Source: Opitutia bacterium
Lineage (GTDB): Bacteria > Verrucomicrobiota > Verrucomicrobiia > Opitutales > Opitutaceae
NCBI GenBank assembly: GCA_947453695.1
Contig: CANGHW010000052.1
Coordinates: 1 to 32,877 of the forward strand
Direction: 5' to 3'
Length of the DNA stretch: 32,877 nt
Part shown: positions 7,982-16,715 of the stretch, piece by piece
How positions within the stretch are numbered: the stretch's first letter is position 1
How the letters are laid out: every line of letters starts with the position of its first letter
The notes under the pieces: model-generated
The model's database searches: none
What the model was told of the DNA's origin: nothing
The model's input: only the letters and a program-made list of their open reading frames with translations
Made by a program: the position numbers and the translations under genes

Positions 7982-10671
7982 ACATCCTCCACCTCGAGGA
8001 CAACGCCACCGATGCCGCCTTCGTCCGCGACCTCCTCGCGATCGACTGGCCGGACTTGATCGTCCACGTGGTTTCCACGCGCTCGGCCTTTCTCGCGGAG
8101 CTGGCCCGCGGCGGCCACGATGTGATCGTCGCCGATTTCACCCTGGCGGCATTCACCGGCTTGGAGGCACTCGAGCTGGCCCGGATTCATGCTACCGACA
8201 TTCCGTTCATCTTCTTTACGGGCACACTCGGAGAGGATCGCGCCCTCGACGCCGTCCACGAAGGTGCCGCCGATTACGTGCTTAAGGATCACGCAAAACG
8301 CCTGCCCACGGCGGTGCGCCACGCCGTCCGCGAAGCCACGGAACGCCGCTCCCGCCGTTCAGCCGAGGCGGCCAACCAGCGCCTGCTCGCCATCTTCGAT
8401 CATACTCCCGACCTCGTCGCCATGGCCGATCCCGACGGCCGCCTCCGCTACTTCAACCGCGCCGGCCTCCGCCTCATCGGCCTCCCGCCCGACACCACCG
8501 TAACGCACCTGACCATCCGCGATTTTCACCCTCCCGCCGTCGCCGATTTCATTCTGCGCGAAGCCATACTTGAAGCGATGCGCGACGGCTCGTGGACGGG
8601 AGAAACCTCCCTCCTCACGCGCGATGGCCGCGAAATCCCCGTCTCCCAAGTCATCGTCGCCCATAAGAATCCCGACGGCAGCACCGAATACCTTTCCACG
8701 ATTATTCGCGATCTCACCACCCAGCGCCGCCACGAAGCCGCGGTCCGCGAGTCAAACGAGCGCTTCGAGCGCGTCGCCCGCGCCACGAATGACACGATCT
8801 GGGATCTCAACCTCAACACCCACGAACTATGGTGGAGCGATACCTTCGCCACCCTTTACGGCCACCCGTCGACTGGACGCGACACCACCCTCGCCGATTG
8901 GGTGCGACGCATCCATCCCGACGATCAGGCCCGGGTTGAATCCAAGTTCCTCGTTGCGATCGCCGAGGCCCGGGAATCCTGGTCGGACGAATATCGCTTC
9001 CTTCGCACCGACGGCACCTACGCCGACGTGCTCGACCGTGGCCAGATCGTCCGCGACCATCTCGGTCGTCCCAGTCGCATGATCGGCTCCCTCGTCGACC
9101 TCACCGCTCGCAAGCAAGCCGAGCGCCGCGTCCGCGAGCTCCTCGATCTCCTCGATAAAGCTCCCGATGCCATCATTGTCAGCGAACTTAACGGCGGTGT
9201 GACCTTTTGGAATCGGGGTGCAGAGCACCTCTCCGGCTGGACCTCCTCCGAAGCCCTCGGTCGCCCCATTGAGGATCTCTTTGGTCCAGCAGCGCGCGAC
9301 AAGATCGCCGCCGCCCGCTCCGGCCTCGACGCCCGCGGAGATTGGCGGGGCGAGATCCCCCTCCGCAATCGGCAGGGCCATCCCATCATCGTCGAGTTCA
9401 ACGCCACAGTGGTCTGTGACGATAACGGCCACCCCAAAGCCCGCCTCTGCATCGTCACCGACATCACCGAGCGTAAAAAACTCGAAGACCGCTTCCTCCG
9501 TGCACAACGCCTCGAGAGCGTCGGCATGCTCGCTGCCGGTATCGCTCACGATCTCAACAACGTCCTCTCCCCGATTCTCATGGGCGCGCCCATGCTGCGG
9601 GATCACCTCACGGACTACGGCGACCTCAAGCTCGTCGCCATGTTTGAAACGAGCGCCCAGCGCGGCGCCGGCCTCGTCCGCCAAATCCTCAACTTCGCCC
9701 AAGGCGTCGGCGGCGAGCTTCGTCAGGTCCACCTCAAGCATCTTGTCCGCGACATCGCGACCGTCGTGCGCGAAACCTTTCCCCGCAACATTACCTACGA
9801 GGAACACGTCGGCACCGCCCTTTGGCCCGTCATGGCCAATCCGACCCAGGTGCACCAGGTCCTCCTGAATCTTTGCGTCAATGCGCGCGACGCGATGCCT
9901 CGCGGCGGTAGCCTGCGAGTCCGCGCCGAAAATCTCGTCCTCAACGACGAGACTGCCCGCCAACACGACGGTGCCTCCGCCGGTCCGTGGGTGGTGCTCC
10001 ATGTTGAGGACACCGGCGTCGGTATCGTGCCCGATGTGCTCGCCCGCATTTGGGAGCCCTTTTTCACGACCAAGGAGTCCGGCAAAGGCACTGGACTTGG
10101 GCTCTCCACCGTCCGTGGAATCGTCCAAACTCACCACGGTTTCACCACGGTCCAGAGCACGGTTGGACTCGGCACCACGTTTCGCGTCTACCTGCCGGCG
10201 GCCGTCGGCGCCCTCGGCGAACCTATCGCGTCCACCCCACCGACGCTTCCGCGTGGCCAGAGAGAACTCATCCTCGTCGTCGACGACGAGGCCGACATTC
10301 GCGAAATCATCACCACCACACTCACCCGTCAGGGCTACCGCGTCCTCGCTGCGCGAGACGGAGCCGAAGCCCTAACCCTCTTCACCCAACGTGGCCGCGA
10401 GATCAGGGTCATGATCACCGACCTAAATATGCCCCGTCTCGATGGTTCCGCCGTAGCCAGCGTCGTCCGTCGCCTAAACCCCGCCGTAAGGATCATCGCT
10501 GCCAGTGGCTTGGGCTCGGACGGAAAGCCAGGAACTCCCGCGCCGTCGTTCGCCGACGCCTTCCTCGCGAAACCCTTCTCCGTCGAAACCCTCCTCGATT
10601 CGCTCCATCGCGTGATCCATCTCGCGCCGGCTGCGGCGCCGCCGACACCGTCTTCCCCACCGTCACCCTAG
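7978..10671 (+). CDS. hybrid kinase: REC-PAS-PAS-PAS-HisKA-HATPase-REC
   Basis: An 897-residue soluble hybrid kinase starting at TTG, which is supported by the overlap with the upstream stop and by the family-like opening NILHLEDNATDAAF. Domains in order: receiver 1 (about 2-120, acceptor D53 in VIVADFTLAAFTG); three PAS domains (about 130-260, 262-385 and 385-505); HisKA with AAGIAHDLNNVLSP, H524; HATPase_c with NLCVNARDAMP, EDTGVGI and KGTGLGLSTVRGIV; and a C-terminal receiver with VVDDEADIRE, D815 in MITDLNMPRLDG and the Lys of FLAKPFS. A Pro-rich tail ends it. Receivers at both ends let it accept a signal from, and pass it to, other relay members. There is no transmembrane segment, so the input is cytosolic. 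Confidence 0.93.
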   Translation: MNILHLEDNATDAAFVRDLLAIDWPDLIVHVVSTRSAFLAELARGGHDVIVADFTLAAFTGLEALELARIHATDIPFIFFTGTLGEDRALDAVHEGAADYVLKDHAKRLPTAVRHAVREATERRSRRSAEAANQRLLAIFDHTPDLVAMADPDGRLRYFNRAGLRLIGLPPDTTVTHLTIRDFHPPAVADFILREAILEAMRDGSWTGETSLLTRDGREIPVSQVIVAHKNPDGSTEYLSTIIRDLTTQRRHEAAVRESNERFERVARATNDTIWDLNLNTHELWWSDTFATLYGHPSTGRDTTLADWVRRIHPDDQARVESKFLVAIAEARESWSDEYRFLRTDGTYADVLDRGQIVRDHLGRPSRMIGSLVDLTARKQAERRVRELLDLLDKAPDAIIVSELNGGVTFWNRGAEHLSGWTSSEALGRPIEDLFGPAARDKIAAARSGLDARGDWRGEIPLRNRQGHPIIVEFNATVVCDDNGHPKARLCIVTDITERKKLEDRFLRAQRLESVGMLAAGIAHDLNNVLSPILMGAPMLRDHLTDYGDLKLVAMFETSAQRGAGLVRQILNFAQGVGGELRQVHLKHLVRDIATVVRETFPRNITYEEHVGTALWPVMANPTQVHQVLLNLCVNARDAMPRGGSLRVRAENLVLNDETARQHDGASAGPWVVLHVEDTGVGIVPDVLARIWEPFFTTKESGKGTGLGLSTVRGIVQTHHGFTTVQSTVGLGTTFRVYLPAAVGALGEPIASTPPTLPRGQRELILVVDDEADIREIITTTLTRQGYRVLAARDGAEALTLFTQRGREIRVMITDLNMPRLDGSAVASVVRRLNPAVRIIAASGLGSDGKPGTPAPSFADAFLAKPFSVETLLDSLHRVIHLAPAAAPPTPSSPPSP

Positions 10672-10848
10672 TCGCACCGCACAGGTGCATCGGCCGTTGC
10701 CACCGACTTCCGGCCCTGGCATTTCACTCCCCCCTTGAGCCCGCCAGAAACCCTACCCCGCGTTTCGTTCAAAAATATTTACGCACCCCGGCCTTTACAC
10801 CCGTCCGTTTATCTCACCACGGTGACAGAGCTTCGTTTGTCCGCCCTG

Positions 10849-11286
10849 ATGAAAAAACTGCCCTTCTGCACCCTTATCGCCGGTGCACTCTTCGTTATCC
10901 TCGGCACGTTCGCTCTTCTTCGCCTCACCCCGCGCCCCGAACCTTTCGGTCTCCTGTTCCCGTTGTTGTGGGATCTCGCGATGGTCGGCATTGGCCTCGG
11001 CATCGTATTCCGTTGTGAATGCGCCCGCAAAGCCGGCATGGCGTGGAGCATCTTCTGCATCATCGCCTCGCTCGTTGTCGGCGCTTCCTCGATTTTCTGG
11101 TCGCTCGCCCAAAGCGATTCCTCGCTCGGTCGGGACCGGCTGGTATTTCTCGGCGTGACCATCGCCTTCGGTGTTCTCTTCGGCCTTTGGCAACTTCTCG
11201 TCCTCCGCAGCACTGCCACCCGCGAATGGACCGCTGCCTCGGCCCGCCCGCGCGTCGAGCCGGTGCATCAGCCTCATCCGCATTGA
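10849..11286 (+). CDS. small four-helix membrane protein, unknown function
   Basis: A 145-residue integral membrane protein with four hydrophobic helices: about 5-24 (CTLIAGALFVILGTFALL), 33-52, 62-82 (SIFCIIASLVVGASSIFW) and 98-118. The open frame extends back to 10735, but ATG at 10849 gives a normal positive N-terminus (MKKLPFC) and needs no odd leader. The C-terminal tail is hydrophilic with several Arg, Pro and His. I do not recognise a family. A terminator-like hairpin follows, so the gene is probably a single transcription unit between the signalling cluster and the pectate lyase. Confidence 0.7.
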   Translation: MKKLPFCTLIAGALFVILGTFALLRLTPRPEPFGLLFPLLWDLAMVGIGLGIVFRCECARKAGMAWSIFCIIASLVVGASSIFWSLAQSDSSLGRDRLVFLGVTIAFGVLFGLWQLLVLRSTATREWTAASARPRVEPVHQPHPH

Positions 11287-11312
11287 GCCGGAGCTGAGTT
11301 TACGGATCCCAC

Positions 11313-11334
11313 GCGGACGCCTGTCCGCCTTTTT
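11313..11334 (+). terminator. probable terminator before pectate lyase gene
   Basis: A perfect 6-base stem gcggac / gtccgc (11313-11318 and 11323-11328) with a 4-base loop is followed by C and five T (11330-11334). It ends the small membrane protein gene and lies 43 bases before the pectate lyase ATG. Its form is like that of the other GC-rich palindromes in this window. Confidence 0.65.
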
Positions 11335-11376
11335 ACGCAACCGTGTCCGAGGACAGCCGTCTCGCCGCATCACCCA

Positions 11377-12615
11377 ATGCACTTCCGCGCCCTCGTTTTC
11401 GCCGCCCTCGTCGTCCCCGCTACGCTTTTCGCCAGCGTTATCGGCACCAACGTCCCTGCGCTCCCGCTTACCGCCGACCGCATCAACGCCCTCCCTGCTG
11501 CCGAGCAGCCCGCGTGGCACCGCTATCTTGCCCAGTCTCGAGCCAAATTCGCTATCGATCAGGCTACTCTAGCAACGGAACTCAAACAGGCCGGCCTCTC
11601 CGCTCCCCTTGTCCCCACCAAAGGCCGCGGCGTCCCCCTTAACCAACCTACCGCCTATTGGTCCGGCGCGGAGGCCGCCCGCATCGCCACCATCGTCGTC
11701 TCGTTTCAGACCCCTGCCGGCGGTTGGAATAAAAACACCAACCTCACCACCGCTCCGCGCCGCTTGGGTGAGCGCCACGGCCTCGAGGCCGGCTACGTCG
11801 GCACCATCGACAACGACGCCACCACGTCGCACCTCACCTTCCTCGCCAAAACCCTCACGGCCCAACCCACCGCCCCGGGCGCGGTTGCCTGGCGAGCCTC
11901 CTTCGACCGCGGCCTCGACTACCTCCTCGCCGCCCAATACCCCAACGGTGGCTGGCCCCAAGTCTACCCGCTCGAGGGCGGCTACCACGACGCCATCACG
12001 CTCAACGATGCCGCGATGATCCAAGTCATCGAAGTTCTCCGCGACGTCGCCGCCGGCACCGGGGATTTCGCCTTCACCTCTCCCACTCAACGCGAACTCG
12101 CCTCCCGCGCCTTCACGCGAGGACTCGATTGCCTCCTCGCCTGTCAACTGGTCGTCGCCGGTCGCCGCACAGTCTGGTGCCAGCAATACGACATGCTCAC
12201 CCGCGCCCCCGTCGGCGCCCGCAACTACGAAATGCCCTCCCAGGCCGCCGGTGAGAGCGCTGGCATTATGATGTTTCTCATGACGCTGCCGTCCCCGAGT
12301 CCAGCCGTGGTCGCCGCCGTCCACGCAGCCGCGGCTTGGTTTCAAAAGACGCCCCTCCGCGACGTCGCCTTCAAACCCGCCCCCGACGGCACCGGCCGCA
12401 AACTCCTCTCTGTCCCCGGCGCTGGTCCGATCTGGCCGCGCTACTCCGAACTCGGCACCGATCGCCCGATTTTCGGCGACCGCGATCTCACGATCCACGA
12501 CGACGTCGCCGAAATCTCCCTCGAACGCCGCAATGGCTACGGCTGGTTCGGCGACGGCCCCAAACGAGCCCTCGACCACTACACCAAGTGGGCCCGAGCC
12601 CACCCCGCCCAGTAA
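11377..12615 (+). CDS. pelA: secreted pectate lyase, family PL10
   Basis: A 412-residue protein with a signal peptide (hydrophobic core LVFAALVVPATLFA, cleavage near residue 19-20). PL10 hallmarks follow in order: GGWNKN (115-120), TIDNDAT (143-149), QYPNGGWPQVYP (about 187-198), TLNDAAM (208-214), WCQQYD, ARNYEMPS, ESAGIM and late WPRYSEL with RPIFGDRD. PL10 enzymes cleave polygalacturonate by beta-elimination in a calcium-dependent way; the family's Asp and Arg active-site residues should lie in the conserved blocks, but I have not assigned them individually. The length suits a single catalytic domain without a binding module. It is the only pectin enzyme in the window; the GH106-like enzyme is 15 kb away. 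Confidence 0.92.
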   Translation: MHFRALVFAALVVPATLFASVIGTNVPALPLTADRINALPAAEQPAWHRYLAQSRAKFAIDQATLATELKQAGLSAPLVPTKGRGVPLNQPTAYWSGAEAARIATIVVSFQTPAGGWNKNTNLTTAPRRLGERHGLEAGYVGTIDNDATTSHLTFLAKTLTAQPTAPGAVAWRASFDRGLDYLLAAQYPNGGWPQVYPLEGGYHDAITLNDAAMIQVIEVLRDVAAGTGDFAFTSPTQRELASRAFTRGLDCLLACQLVVAGRRTVWCQQYDMLTRAPVGARNYEMPSQAAGESAGIMMFLMTLPSPSPAVVAAVHAAAAWFQKTPLRDVAFKPAPDGTGRKLLSVPGAGPIWPRYSELGTDRPIFGDRDLTIHDDVAEISLERRNGYGWFGDGPKRALDHYTKWARAHPAQ

Positions 12616-12679
12616 GCCGGCCTTTCGCCCGCTCTGCGCCCGTCTTTGGGTAGTAGGTCCCGTAGCCCCACGTCTTCAC

Positions 12680-12697
12680 GAGCGGACGAGCCCGCTC
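12680..12697. repeat. GC-rich intergenic palindrome
   Basis: gagcgg (12680-12685) and ccgctc (12692-12697) form a perfect stem with a 6-base loop, 65 bases after the pectate lyase stop. No T tract follows. It resembles the other short palindromes placed after genes in this window. Only hairpin geometry supports it. Confidence 0.4.
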
Positions 12698-12764
12698 CAC
12701 CGTCACAGTTCTGTCATATTTCGCTTTGCCCCGGCGCACCCGCTCCTCACGCTCCCGCGCCAAC

Positions 12765-14291
12765 ATGAGTTCTATCCCCGCCCCGTCCGGTCACTCTACC
12801 CCCGATAACTCCCCGCTCGCCGCCCACGAAGTCGGCGGCATTGGCGGCCACCCCCGCGGCCTCACCACCCTCTTTTTCGCCGAGATGTGGGAACGCTTCT
12901 CCTACTACGGCATGCGCGCCCTGCTCATGCTCTTCATGGTGAAGACCGCCGCCGAAGGCGGCCTCGGCTTCGACACCAAGAGCGCCGCCGCCGTCTACGG
13001 CACCTACACGATGAGCGTGTATTTGCTCTCCATCCTCGGTGGTTTCATCGCGGACAACTTCATCGGCGCCCGCCGCGCCGTCCTCGTCGGCGGCATCATC
13101 ATCGCCACGGGCCACTTCACGATGGCCTTTGGCAACATCACCACCTTCTACGCCGGCCTCGTCCTCATCGCCATGGGCACCGGCCTCCTCAAGCCCAACA
13201 TCTCCACGATGGTCGGCAGCCTCTACCGCCCCTCCGACGAACGTCGCGACGCCGGCTTCTCGATTTTCTACATGGGCATTAACATCGGCGCCTTCCTCTC
13301 GCCCCTCGTCACCGGCTACCTCGCGCAGAGCGAAGGCTGGAAAGCCCAACTCACCGCCTGGGGCCTCAATCCCCTCCACAGCTGGCACTGGGGCTTCGGC
13401 GCCGCGGGTGTCGGCATGACCCTCGGCCTCATTGTTTACATCATTCAACGTGAACGCCTCTCCCACGTCGGCGCTGCCCCCGCTCCCGAACCCGACGGCT
13501 CCCGCCCCTGGGGCAAGCTCGGCCTCGTCGCTCTCGGCTCCCTCGCCCTCATCATCGCGATGAAGGCCGCCGACTCCTACCCGGTCATCGTCTACCTCCT
13601 CTTCGCGATCCAGATTGCCGCCATCCTCTTCTTCGCCTTCCGCCCCGATGAAGACAGCAAACGCCTCGCCGCCATCTTGGTTTTCTTCTTCGCCGCCGAA
13701 ATCTTCTGGGCCATCTTTGAGCAAACTGGCTCCTCCATCTCCCTCTTCGCCGACAAACTCACCCGGAACGAAATCGCCGGCTGGTCCTTCCCTTCCGCCT
13801 ACTGGCAATCGGTCAATTCCATCTGGGTCATCCTCCTCGCTCCCGTCTTCGCCTGGCTCTGGATCGCCCTCGGCTCGAAACAACCCTCCAGCCCCGTGAA
13901 GTTCGCCCTCGGCCTCGCCTTCGTGAGTCTCTCGTTCGTCCTCATGGTCCCCGCGTCGAAACTCACCGCCGAAGGTAAAGTCAGCCCGATGTGGCTGGTC
14001 GGCCTCTTCTTCCTCCAAACCGTCGGCGAAATGTGCCTCAGCCCCGTCGGTCTCTCGACCATGACGAAACTCGCCCCGAGGCGCCTGCTCGGCCTTGTCA
14101 TGGGCATCTGGTTCCTTGCCGCCGCCCTCGGCAACAAACTCGCCGGCGTCCTCGCCGGTCACTTTGAGTCGACCAACGCCAACGACCTCGCCGACTTCTT
14201 CCTGAAGCAAGCCATCTGGGGCGGCATCGCGACCGCGATCCTCTTCGCCCTCGTCCCCTGGGTCAAAAAACTCATGGGCGGCGTGAGGTGA
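12765..14291 (+). CDS. POT-family proton:peptide symporter
   Basis: A 508-residue polytopic protein of the proton-dependent oligopeptide transporter (PTR2/DtpT) family in the major facilitator superfamily. The ExxER motif is E40-M-W-E43-R44-F, followed by SYYGMRALL, and the signature FYMGINIGAFLSPLVTGYL is present. About 12-14 hydrophobic helices are spread over the whole length, with a longer hydrophilic cytosolic loop around YIIQRERLSHVG. It imports di- and tripeptides with protons across the inner membrane. A TTG would allow 13 more residues, but these are Arg- and Ser-rich, so the ATG at 12765 is preferred. No linked peptidase or regulator gene is seen. Confidence 0.95.
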   Translation: MSSIPAPSGHSTPDNSPLAAHEVGGIGGHPRGLTTLFFAEMWERFSYYGMRALLMLFMVKTAAEGGLGFDTKSAAAVYGTYTMSVYLLSILGGFIADNFIGARRAVLVGGIIIATGHFTMAFGNITTFYAGLVLIAMGTGLLKPNISTMVGSLYRPSDERRDAGFSIFYMGINIGAFLSPLVTGYLAQSEGWKAQLTAWGLNPLHSWHWGFGAAGVGMTLGLIVYIIQRERLSHVGAAPAPEPDGSRPWGKLGLVALGSLALIIAMKAADSYPVIVYLLFAIQIAAILFFAFRPDEDSKRLAAILVFFFAAEIFWAIFEQTGSSISLFADKLTRNEIAGWSFPSAYWQSVNSIWVILLAPVFAWLWIALGSKQPSSPVKFALGLAFVSLSFVLMVPASKLTAEGKVSPMWLVGLFFLQTVGEMCLSPVGLSTMTKLAPRRLLGLVMGIWFLAAALGNKLAGVLAGHFESTNANDLADFFLKQAIWGGIATAILFALVPWVKKLMGGVR

Positions 14292-14311
14292 GTAGCGCGC
14301 ACTAGATACAA

Positions 14312-14755
14312 ATGAAGAGCCCAACGAAATTTCTCGTCGCTGGGCTTGTGCTCTCTGTGGCCATTGTCGTTGGCCTTTTCTCGGAGCAGGAAGTTGCACT
14401 CCAAGTTGGCCAAAGAGTCCCATTCAAGGGCAGCGAGCCGTTAGAGGTTTTACGGCCAAGCAAGGCGGACCTGGACGTCTGGCTACAGATGGCCAATTCT
14501 AACGCCATCTACAGAAAATATCTCCGCACGAGACTGGTAGCCGCCAAATTGGAATGGTCCCTCGATGAATACCGGCAACGAGTGAGGGTTTCATTCCACA
14601 AGAACGATTACACCATGCACGTTTGTGTAAAATGGTCTTCAACTGGAGATGCTCACGCGATTGCGGAAGCCGTCTGGGCATCACTCTACGATTTTTTGTC
14701 AGAGAATGTCGGGAATCGCCAGCTCGCTCGACTCACAATGCTCCCCCCGCGTTGA
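14312..14755 (+). CDS. small membrane-anchored protein, unknown function
   Basis: A 147-residue protein with one N-terminal hydrophobic helix (about 7-26, [17 protein letters not shown]), which acts as an anchor or uncleaved signal. The remainder is hydrophilic. It includes a segment of alternating charged and hydrophobic residues ([22 protein letters not shown]) and a helix [17 protein letters not shown]. That order (beta strand with 'V-x-V', then A-x-A-x-A-x-W/Y) loosely recalls the C-terminal part of Wzz-type chain-length regulators, but this is weak. Codon use differs clearly from the neighbours, with many A- or T-ending codons. It follows the transporter gene by 20 bases. Confidence 0.6.
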   Translation: MKSPTKFLVAGLVLSVAIVVGLFSEQEVALQVGQRVPFKGSEPLEVLRPSKADLDVWLQMANSNAIYRKYLRTRLVAAKLEWSLDEYRQRVRVSFHKNDYTMHVCVKWSSTGDAHAIAEAVWASLYDFLSENVGNRQLARLTMLPPR

Positions 14756-14786
14756 CCCGCCCGCGCCTCACCCCACGCTCGCGTCC

Positions 14787-15104
14787 ATGCACTGGACGCT
14801 CCTGCTCATCGCCGCCGCCCTCGAAATCGTCTGGGCCGCTGGCGTGAAATCCACCGAAGGCTTCACGCGCCTCTGGCCCAGCCTCGGCGTCGGCGCCGCG
14901 ATGGCCGCGAGTATGGCGCTCCTCGCCTTCGCCGCCCGCGGACTCCCCATCGGCACCGCCTACGCCGTGTGGACCGGCATCGGCGCCGTCGGGACCGCCA
15001 TCGCTGGTATCTTCCTCTTCAACGAAAGTGCTGCCCCTGCCCGCCTCGCCTGCATCGCTCTCATCATCACCGGCGTCATCGGCCTAAAATTCCTCGGCAA
15101 ATAA
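14787..15104 (+). CDS. sugE: SMR-family exporter, SugE/Gdx type
   Basis: A 105-residue protein with four transmembrane helices, the full length of a small multidrug resistance subunit. The conserved membrane glutamate is E13 in the helix-1 motif [16 protein letters not shown], which follows the SugE pattern (L-E-x-x-W-A-x-G-x-K) rather than Emr[18 protein letters not shown] in helix 3 and [17 protein letters not shown] in helix 4 are also SugE-like. Members of this subtype export guanidinium or quaternary ammonium compounds as antiparallel dimers driven by protons. Only one subunit gene is present, so it should form a homodimer. I chose the ATG at 14787 because upstream in-frame sequence overlaps the preceding gene. 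No guanidine riboswitch was found upstream. Confidence 0.9.
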   Translation: MHWTLLLIAAALEIVWAAGVKSTEGFTRLWPSLGVGAAMAASMALLAFAARGLPIGTAYAVWTGIGAVGTAIAGIFLFNESAAPARLACIALIITGVIGLKFLGK

Positions 15105-15166
15105 CCGCCCGCCCTTCCGCCGTTTCCCACTTTTCCCATTTCCCTCTATCATCTTTTCCTCAGCCC

Positions 15167-15790
15167 ATGCCTATCCGCTCTCATTTCCCGACCCTCATCT
15201 ATTGCGAGCCACTCCAAAAGTCCGCCGGGGCGCGCGAACGCTTCAACGCCGACCTCGCCGATGAATGCCGCCATCTCCGCGACTTCGATGCTGCCGGCCG
15301 CAAATGGTCCGCGAAAAACTACCCCGGCGGCTACACGAGCTATGCCTCGATGAATGAGCTCCACCGCTTCTCCAGCACCTTTGCCGGCCTCGAGAAAAAG
15401 ATCACCACCCACGTCCGCGCCTTCGCCCGCTCCCTCGACATGGACCTCCGCGGCCGCTCCATCCGCATGACCGATTTCTGGGTCAACATCATGCCGCCCA
15501 CCGCCGCGCACTCGCTCCACCTGCACCCGCTCTCGTTCATCAGCGGCACCTACTACGTCGCCACGCCCCCCGGCTGCTCCGGACTCAAGTTCGAAGACCC
15601 CCGCCTCAGCAAATTCATGGCCGCCCCGCCCAAGCTCCCCAACGCCCGCCCCGAACACCGCCCCCACGTCACCTACGCCGCCGAAGCCGGCAATGTCATC
15701 CTCTTCGAAAGCTGGCTCCGCCACGAGGTCGCCGCCAACCGCGTCGCCGAAGAGCGCATCAGCGTCAGCTTTAACTACAACTGGTCCTGA
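15167..15790 (+). CDS. putative 2OG-Fe(II) oxygenase (TIGR02466-like)
   Basis: A 207-residue soluble protein resembling the small 2-oxoglutarate/Fe(II) oxygenase group often annotated TIGR02466/2OG-FeII_Oxy_5. The jelly-roll motifs are: WVNIMPPTAAHSLHLHPLSFISGTYY with H118 and H120, an acidic pair in KFEDPRL, NVILFESWLRHEV with H186, and ERISVSFNYNWS with R197 as a plausible 2-oxoglutarate-binding Arg. H118 or H120 with H186 are the likely metal ligands; the acidic ligand is not certain. The substrate is unknown, and members sit in varied contexts. The ATG at 15167 gives the family-like start PIRSHFPTLIY. A terminator follows at 15800. Confidence 0.82.
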   Translation: MPIRSHFPTLIYCEPLQKSAGARERFNADLADECRHLRDFDAAGRKWSAKNYPGGYTSYASMNELHRFSSTFAGLEKKITTHVRAFARSLDMDLRGRSIRMTDFWVNIMPPTAAHSLHLHPLSFISGTYYVATPPGCSGLKFEDPRLSKFMAAPPKLPNARPEHRPHVTYAAEAGNVILFESWLRHEVAANRVAEERISVSFNYNWS

Positions 15791-15799
15791 CCCGGGCGC

Positions 15800-15827
15800 G
15801 CCGACGTCCACGTCGGCCCATTTTCTT
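15800..15827 (+). terminator. intrinsic terminator after oxygenase gene
   Basis: gccgacgt (15800-15807) and acgtcggc (15810-15817) form a perfect 8-base stem with a 2-base loop. cca and a T-rich stretch (ttttctt) follow. The stop codon lies only 10 bases upstream of the stem. Confidence 0.75.
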
Positions 15828-15907
15828 ACAAGGAGAGGGGCAGTAGGTCCCCTCGCAGCCCGAAAAATCCCGAAACAACCCCGCGCCCGCGGCGTCGAAC
15901 CGCAGCG

Positions 15908-16675
15908 ATGCCCTCGCCGTTGTTTCGCCGCCACGTTTCCCCGCTCCGGTTCTTCTCCGCTTCGCTCGCCCTCATCGCCTTCACTGGCTGCGAAACCGAT
16001 GAACGCTCCCCGCGCCCCGGCGGCCGGCCCGACGCCCTCGCCTCCACCTCTGGCGAACCCGCCCCCGCACCCTCGCCCGAGCTCGAAGCGCGCGGCACAT
16101 TTTTTGCCGGCCAAATCGAGACCGAAGTCCGCCTGAGCCGCAGCGGTTTCGCCCCGCGCCCCGGCAAAGACGGCCCTCCCGGTGCCGGCGGAGAAGGTCG
16201 CGGTCACGGCGGTTTCAGCGGAGGCTTCGGCGGCGAAGCTAGAGGAGGCAAGCGAGGCGGTGGTGGTGGTGGCGGCGAAAGGGGCGGCGGTGGTCCCCGC
16301 GGCGGCGACTCCCCCGAGGGTCGCGGTGGCGCCGGCCGCGAAGGCGAAGCGCGCCCGCGCATCGTCGCCGAAAATAAACCTCCCGTGCAGTTTCACCTCC
16401 GCCTCACCAACCACAGCCCCACGCAGGTCGACGTCGAGGTGCTCGATTTCAACTCCGACCTCGGCAACTTCGTCGTCCAACCCCGCAAGTTCCTGCTCGC
16501 GCCCGGTGCCTCCGCCGAGGCCGACCCCATGACCTCGCGCCTCGGTCTAACCTCCACCGAGTTTCCGCTCACCGTCCGCCTCCGATTCGCCGGCCGCACC
16601 GAGCAGCAGGTCCTCGCCCTGCACCCCATCGTGCCGCCCGCGCCTCCGCCCCCCGCACCACCCGTCGCGCCATGA
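15908..16675 (+). CDS. Gly-rich predicted lipoprotein
   Basis: A 255-residue protein with a lipoprotein signal: basic n-region (FRRHVSPLR), hydrophobic core (FFSASLALIAF) and lipobox FTGC with the acylated Cys at 28. Residues about 30-60 are Pro/Ala-rich. Residues about 90-150 are a low-complexity Gly/Arg/Glu segment with runs of up to seven Gly. The C-terminal part (about 158-240) is a compact beta-rich domain, including VQFHLRLTNHSPTQVDVEVLDFNSDLGNF, which looks like an Ig-like or transthyretin-like sandwich. A Pro-rich tail ends the protein. It is likely anchored to a membrane with the Gly segment as a flexible linker. I know no exact function. Confidence 0.75.
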   Translation: MPSPLFRRHVSPLRFFSASLALIAFTGCETDERSPRPGGRPDALASTSGEPAPAPSPELEARGTFFAGQIETEVRLSRSGFAPRPGKDGPPGAGGEGRGHGGFSGGFGGEARGGKRGGGGGGGERGGGGPRGGDSPEGRGGAGREGEARPRIVAENKPPVQFHLRLTNHSPTQVDVEVLDFNSDLGNFVVQPRKFLLAPGASAEADPMTSRLGLTSTEFPLTVRLRFAGRTEQQVLALHPIVPPAPPPPAPPVAP

Positions 16676-16715
16676 TCGTCGGCTGGTTTTCACTGGCTTC
16701 CTCACCCCAGTTTTT

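Noticed and set aside
8827-10137. A 436-codon - strand frame inside the hybrid kinase gene
   Set aside because: Low-complexity Gly/Glu/Asp composition opposite a frame with clear HisKA and HATPase motifs.
10050-11018. A 322-codon + frame across the end of the hybrid kinase
   Set aside because: It runs out of frame through the receiver domain and the following gap and is made mostly of Arg, Pro and His. It is a shadow.
12747-14423. A 558-codon open frame on the - strand opposite the peptide transporter
   Set aside because: It is rich in Gly, Glu, Asp and Ala with no domain pattern, as expected for the complement of a GC-rich coding gene. The + strand has clear POT motifs.
14700-14787. Guanidine riboswitch upstream of the SugE/Gdx-type gene
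   Set aside because: Only about 30 bases separate it from the previous gene, and no ykkC or paired ACGR-loop hairpins were seen.
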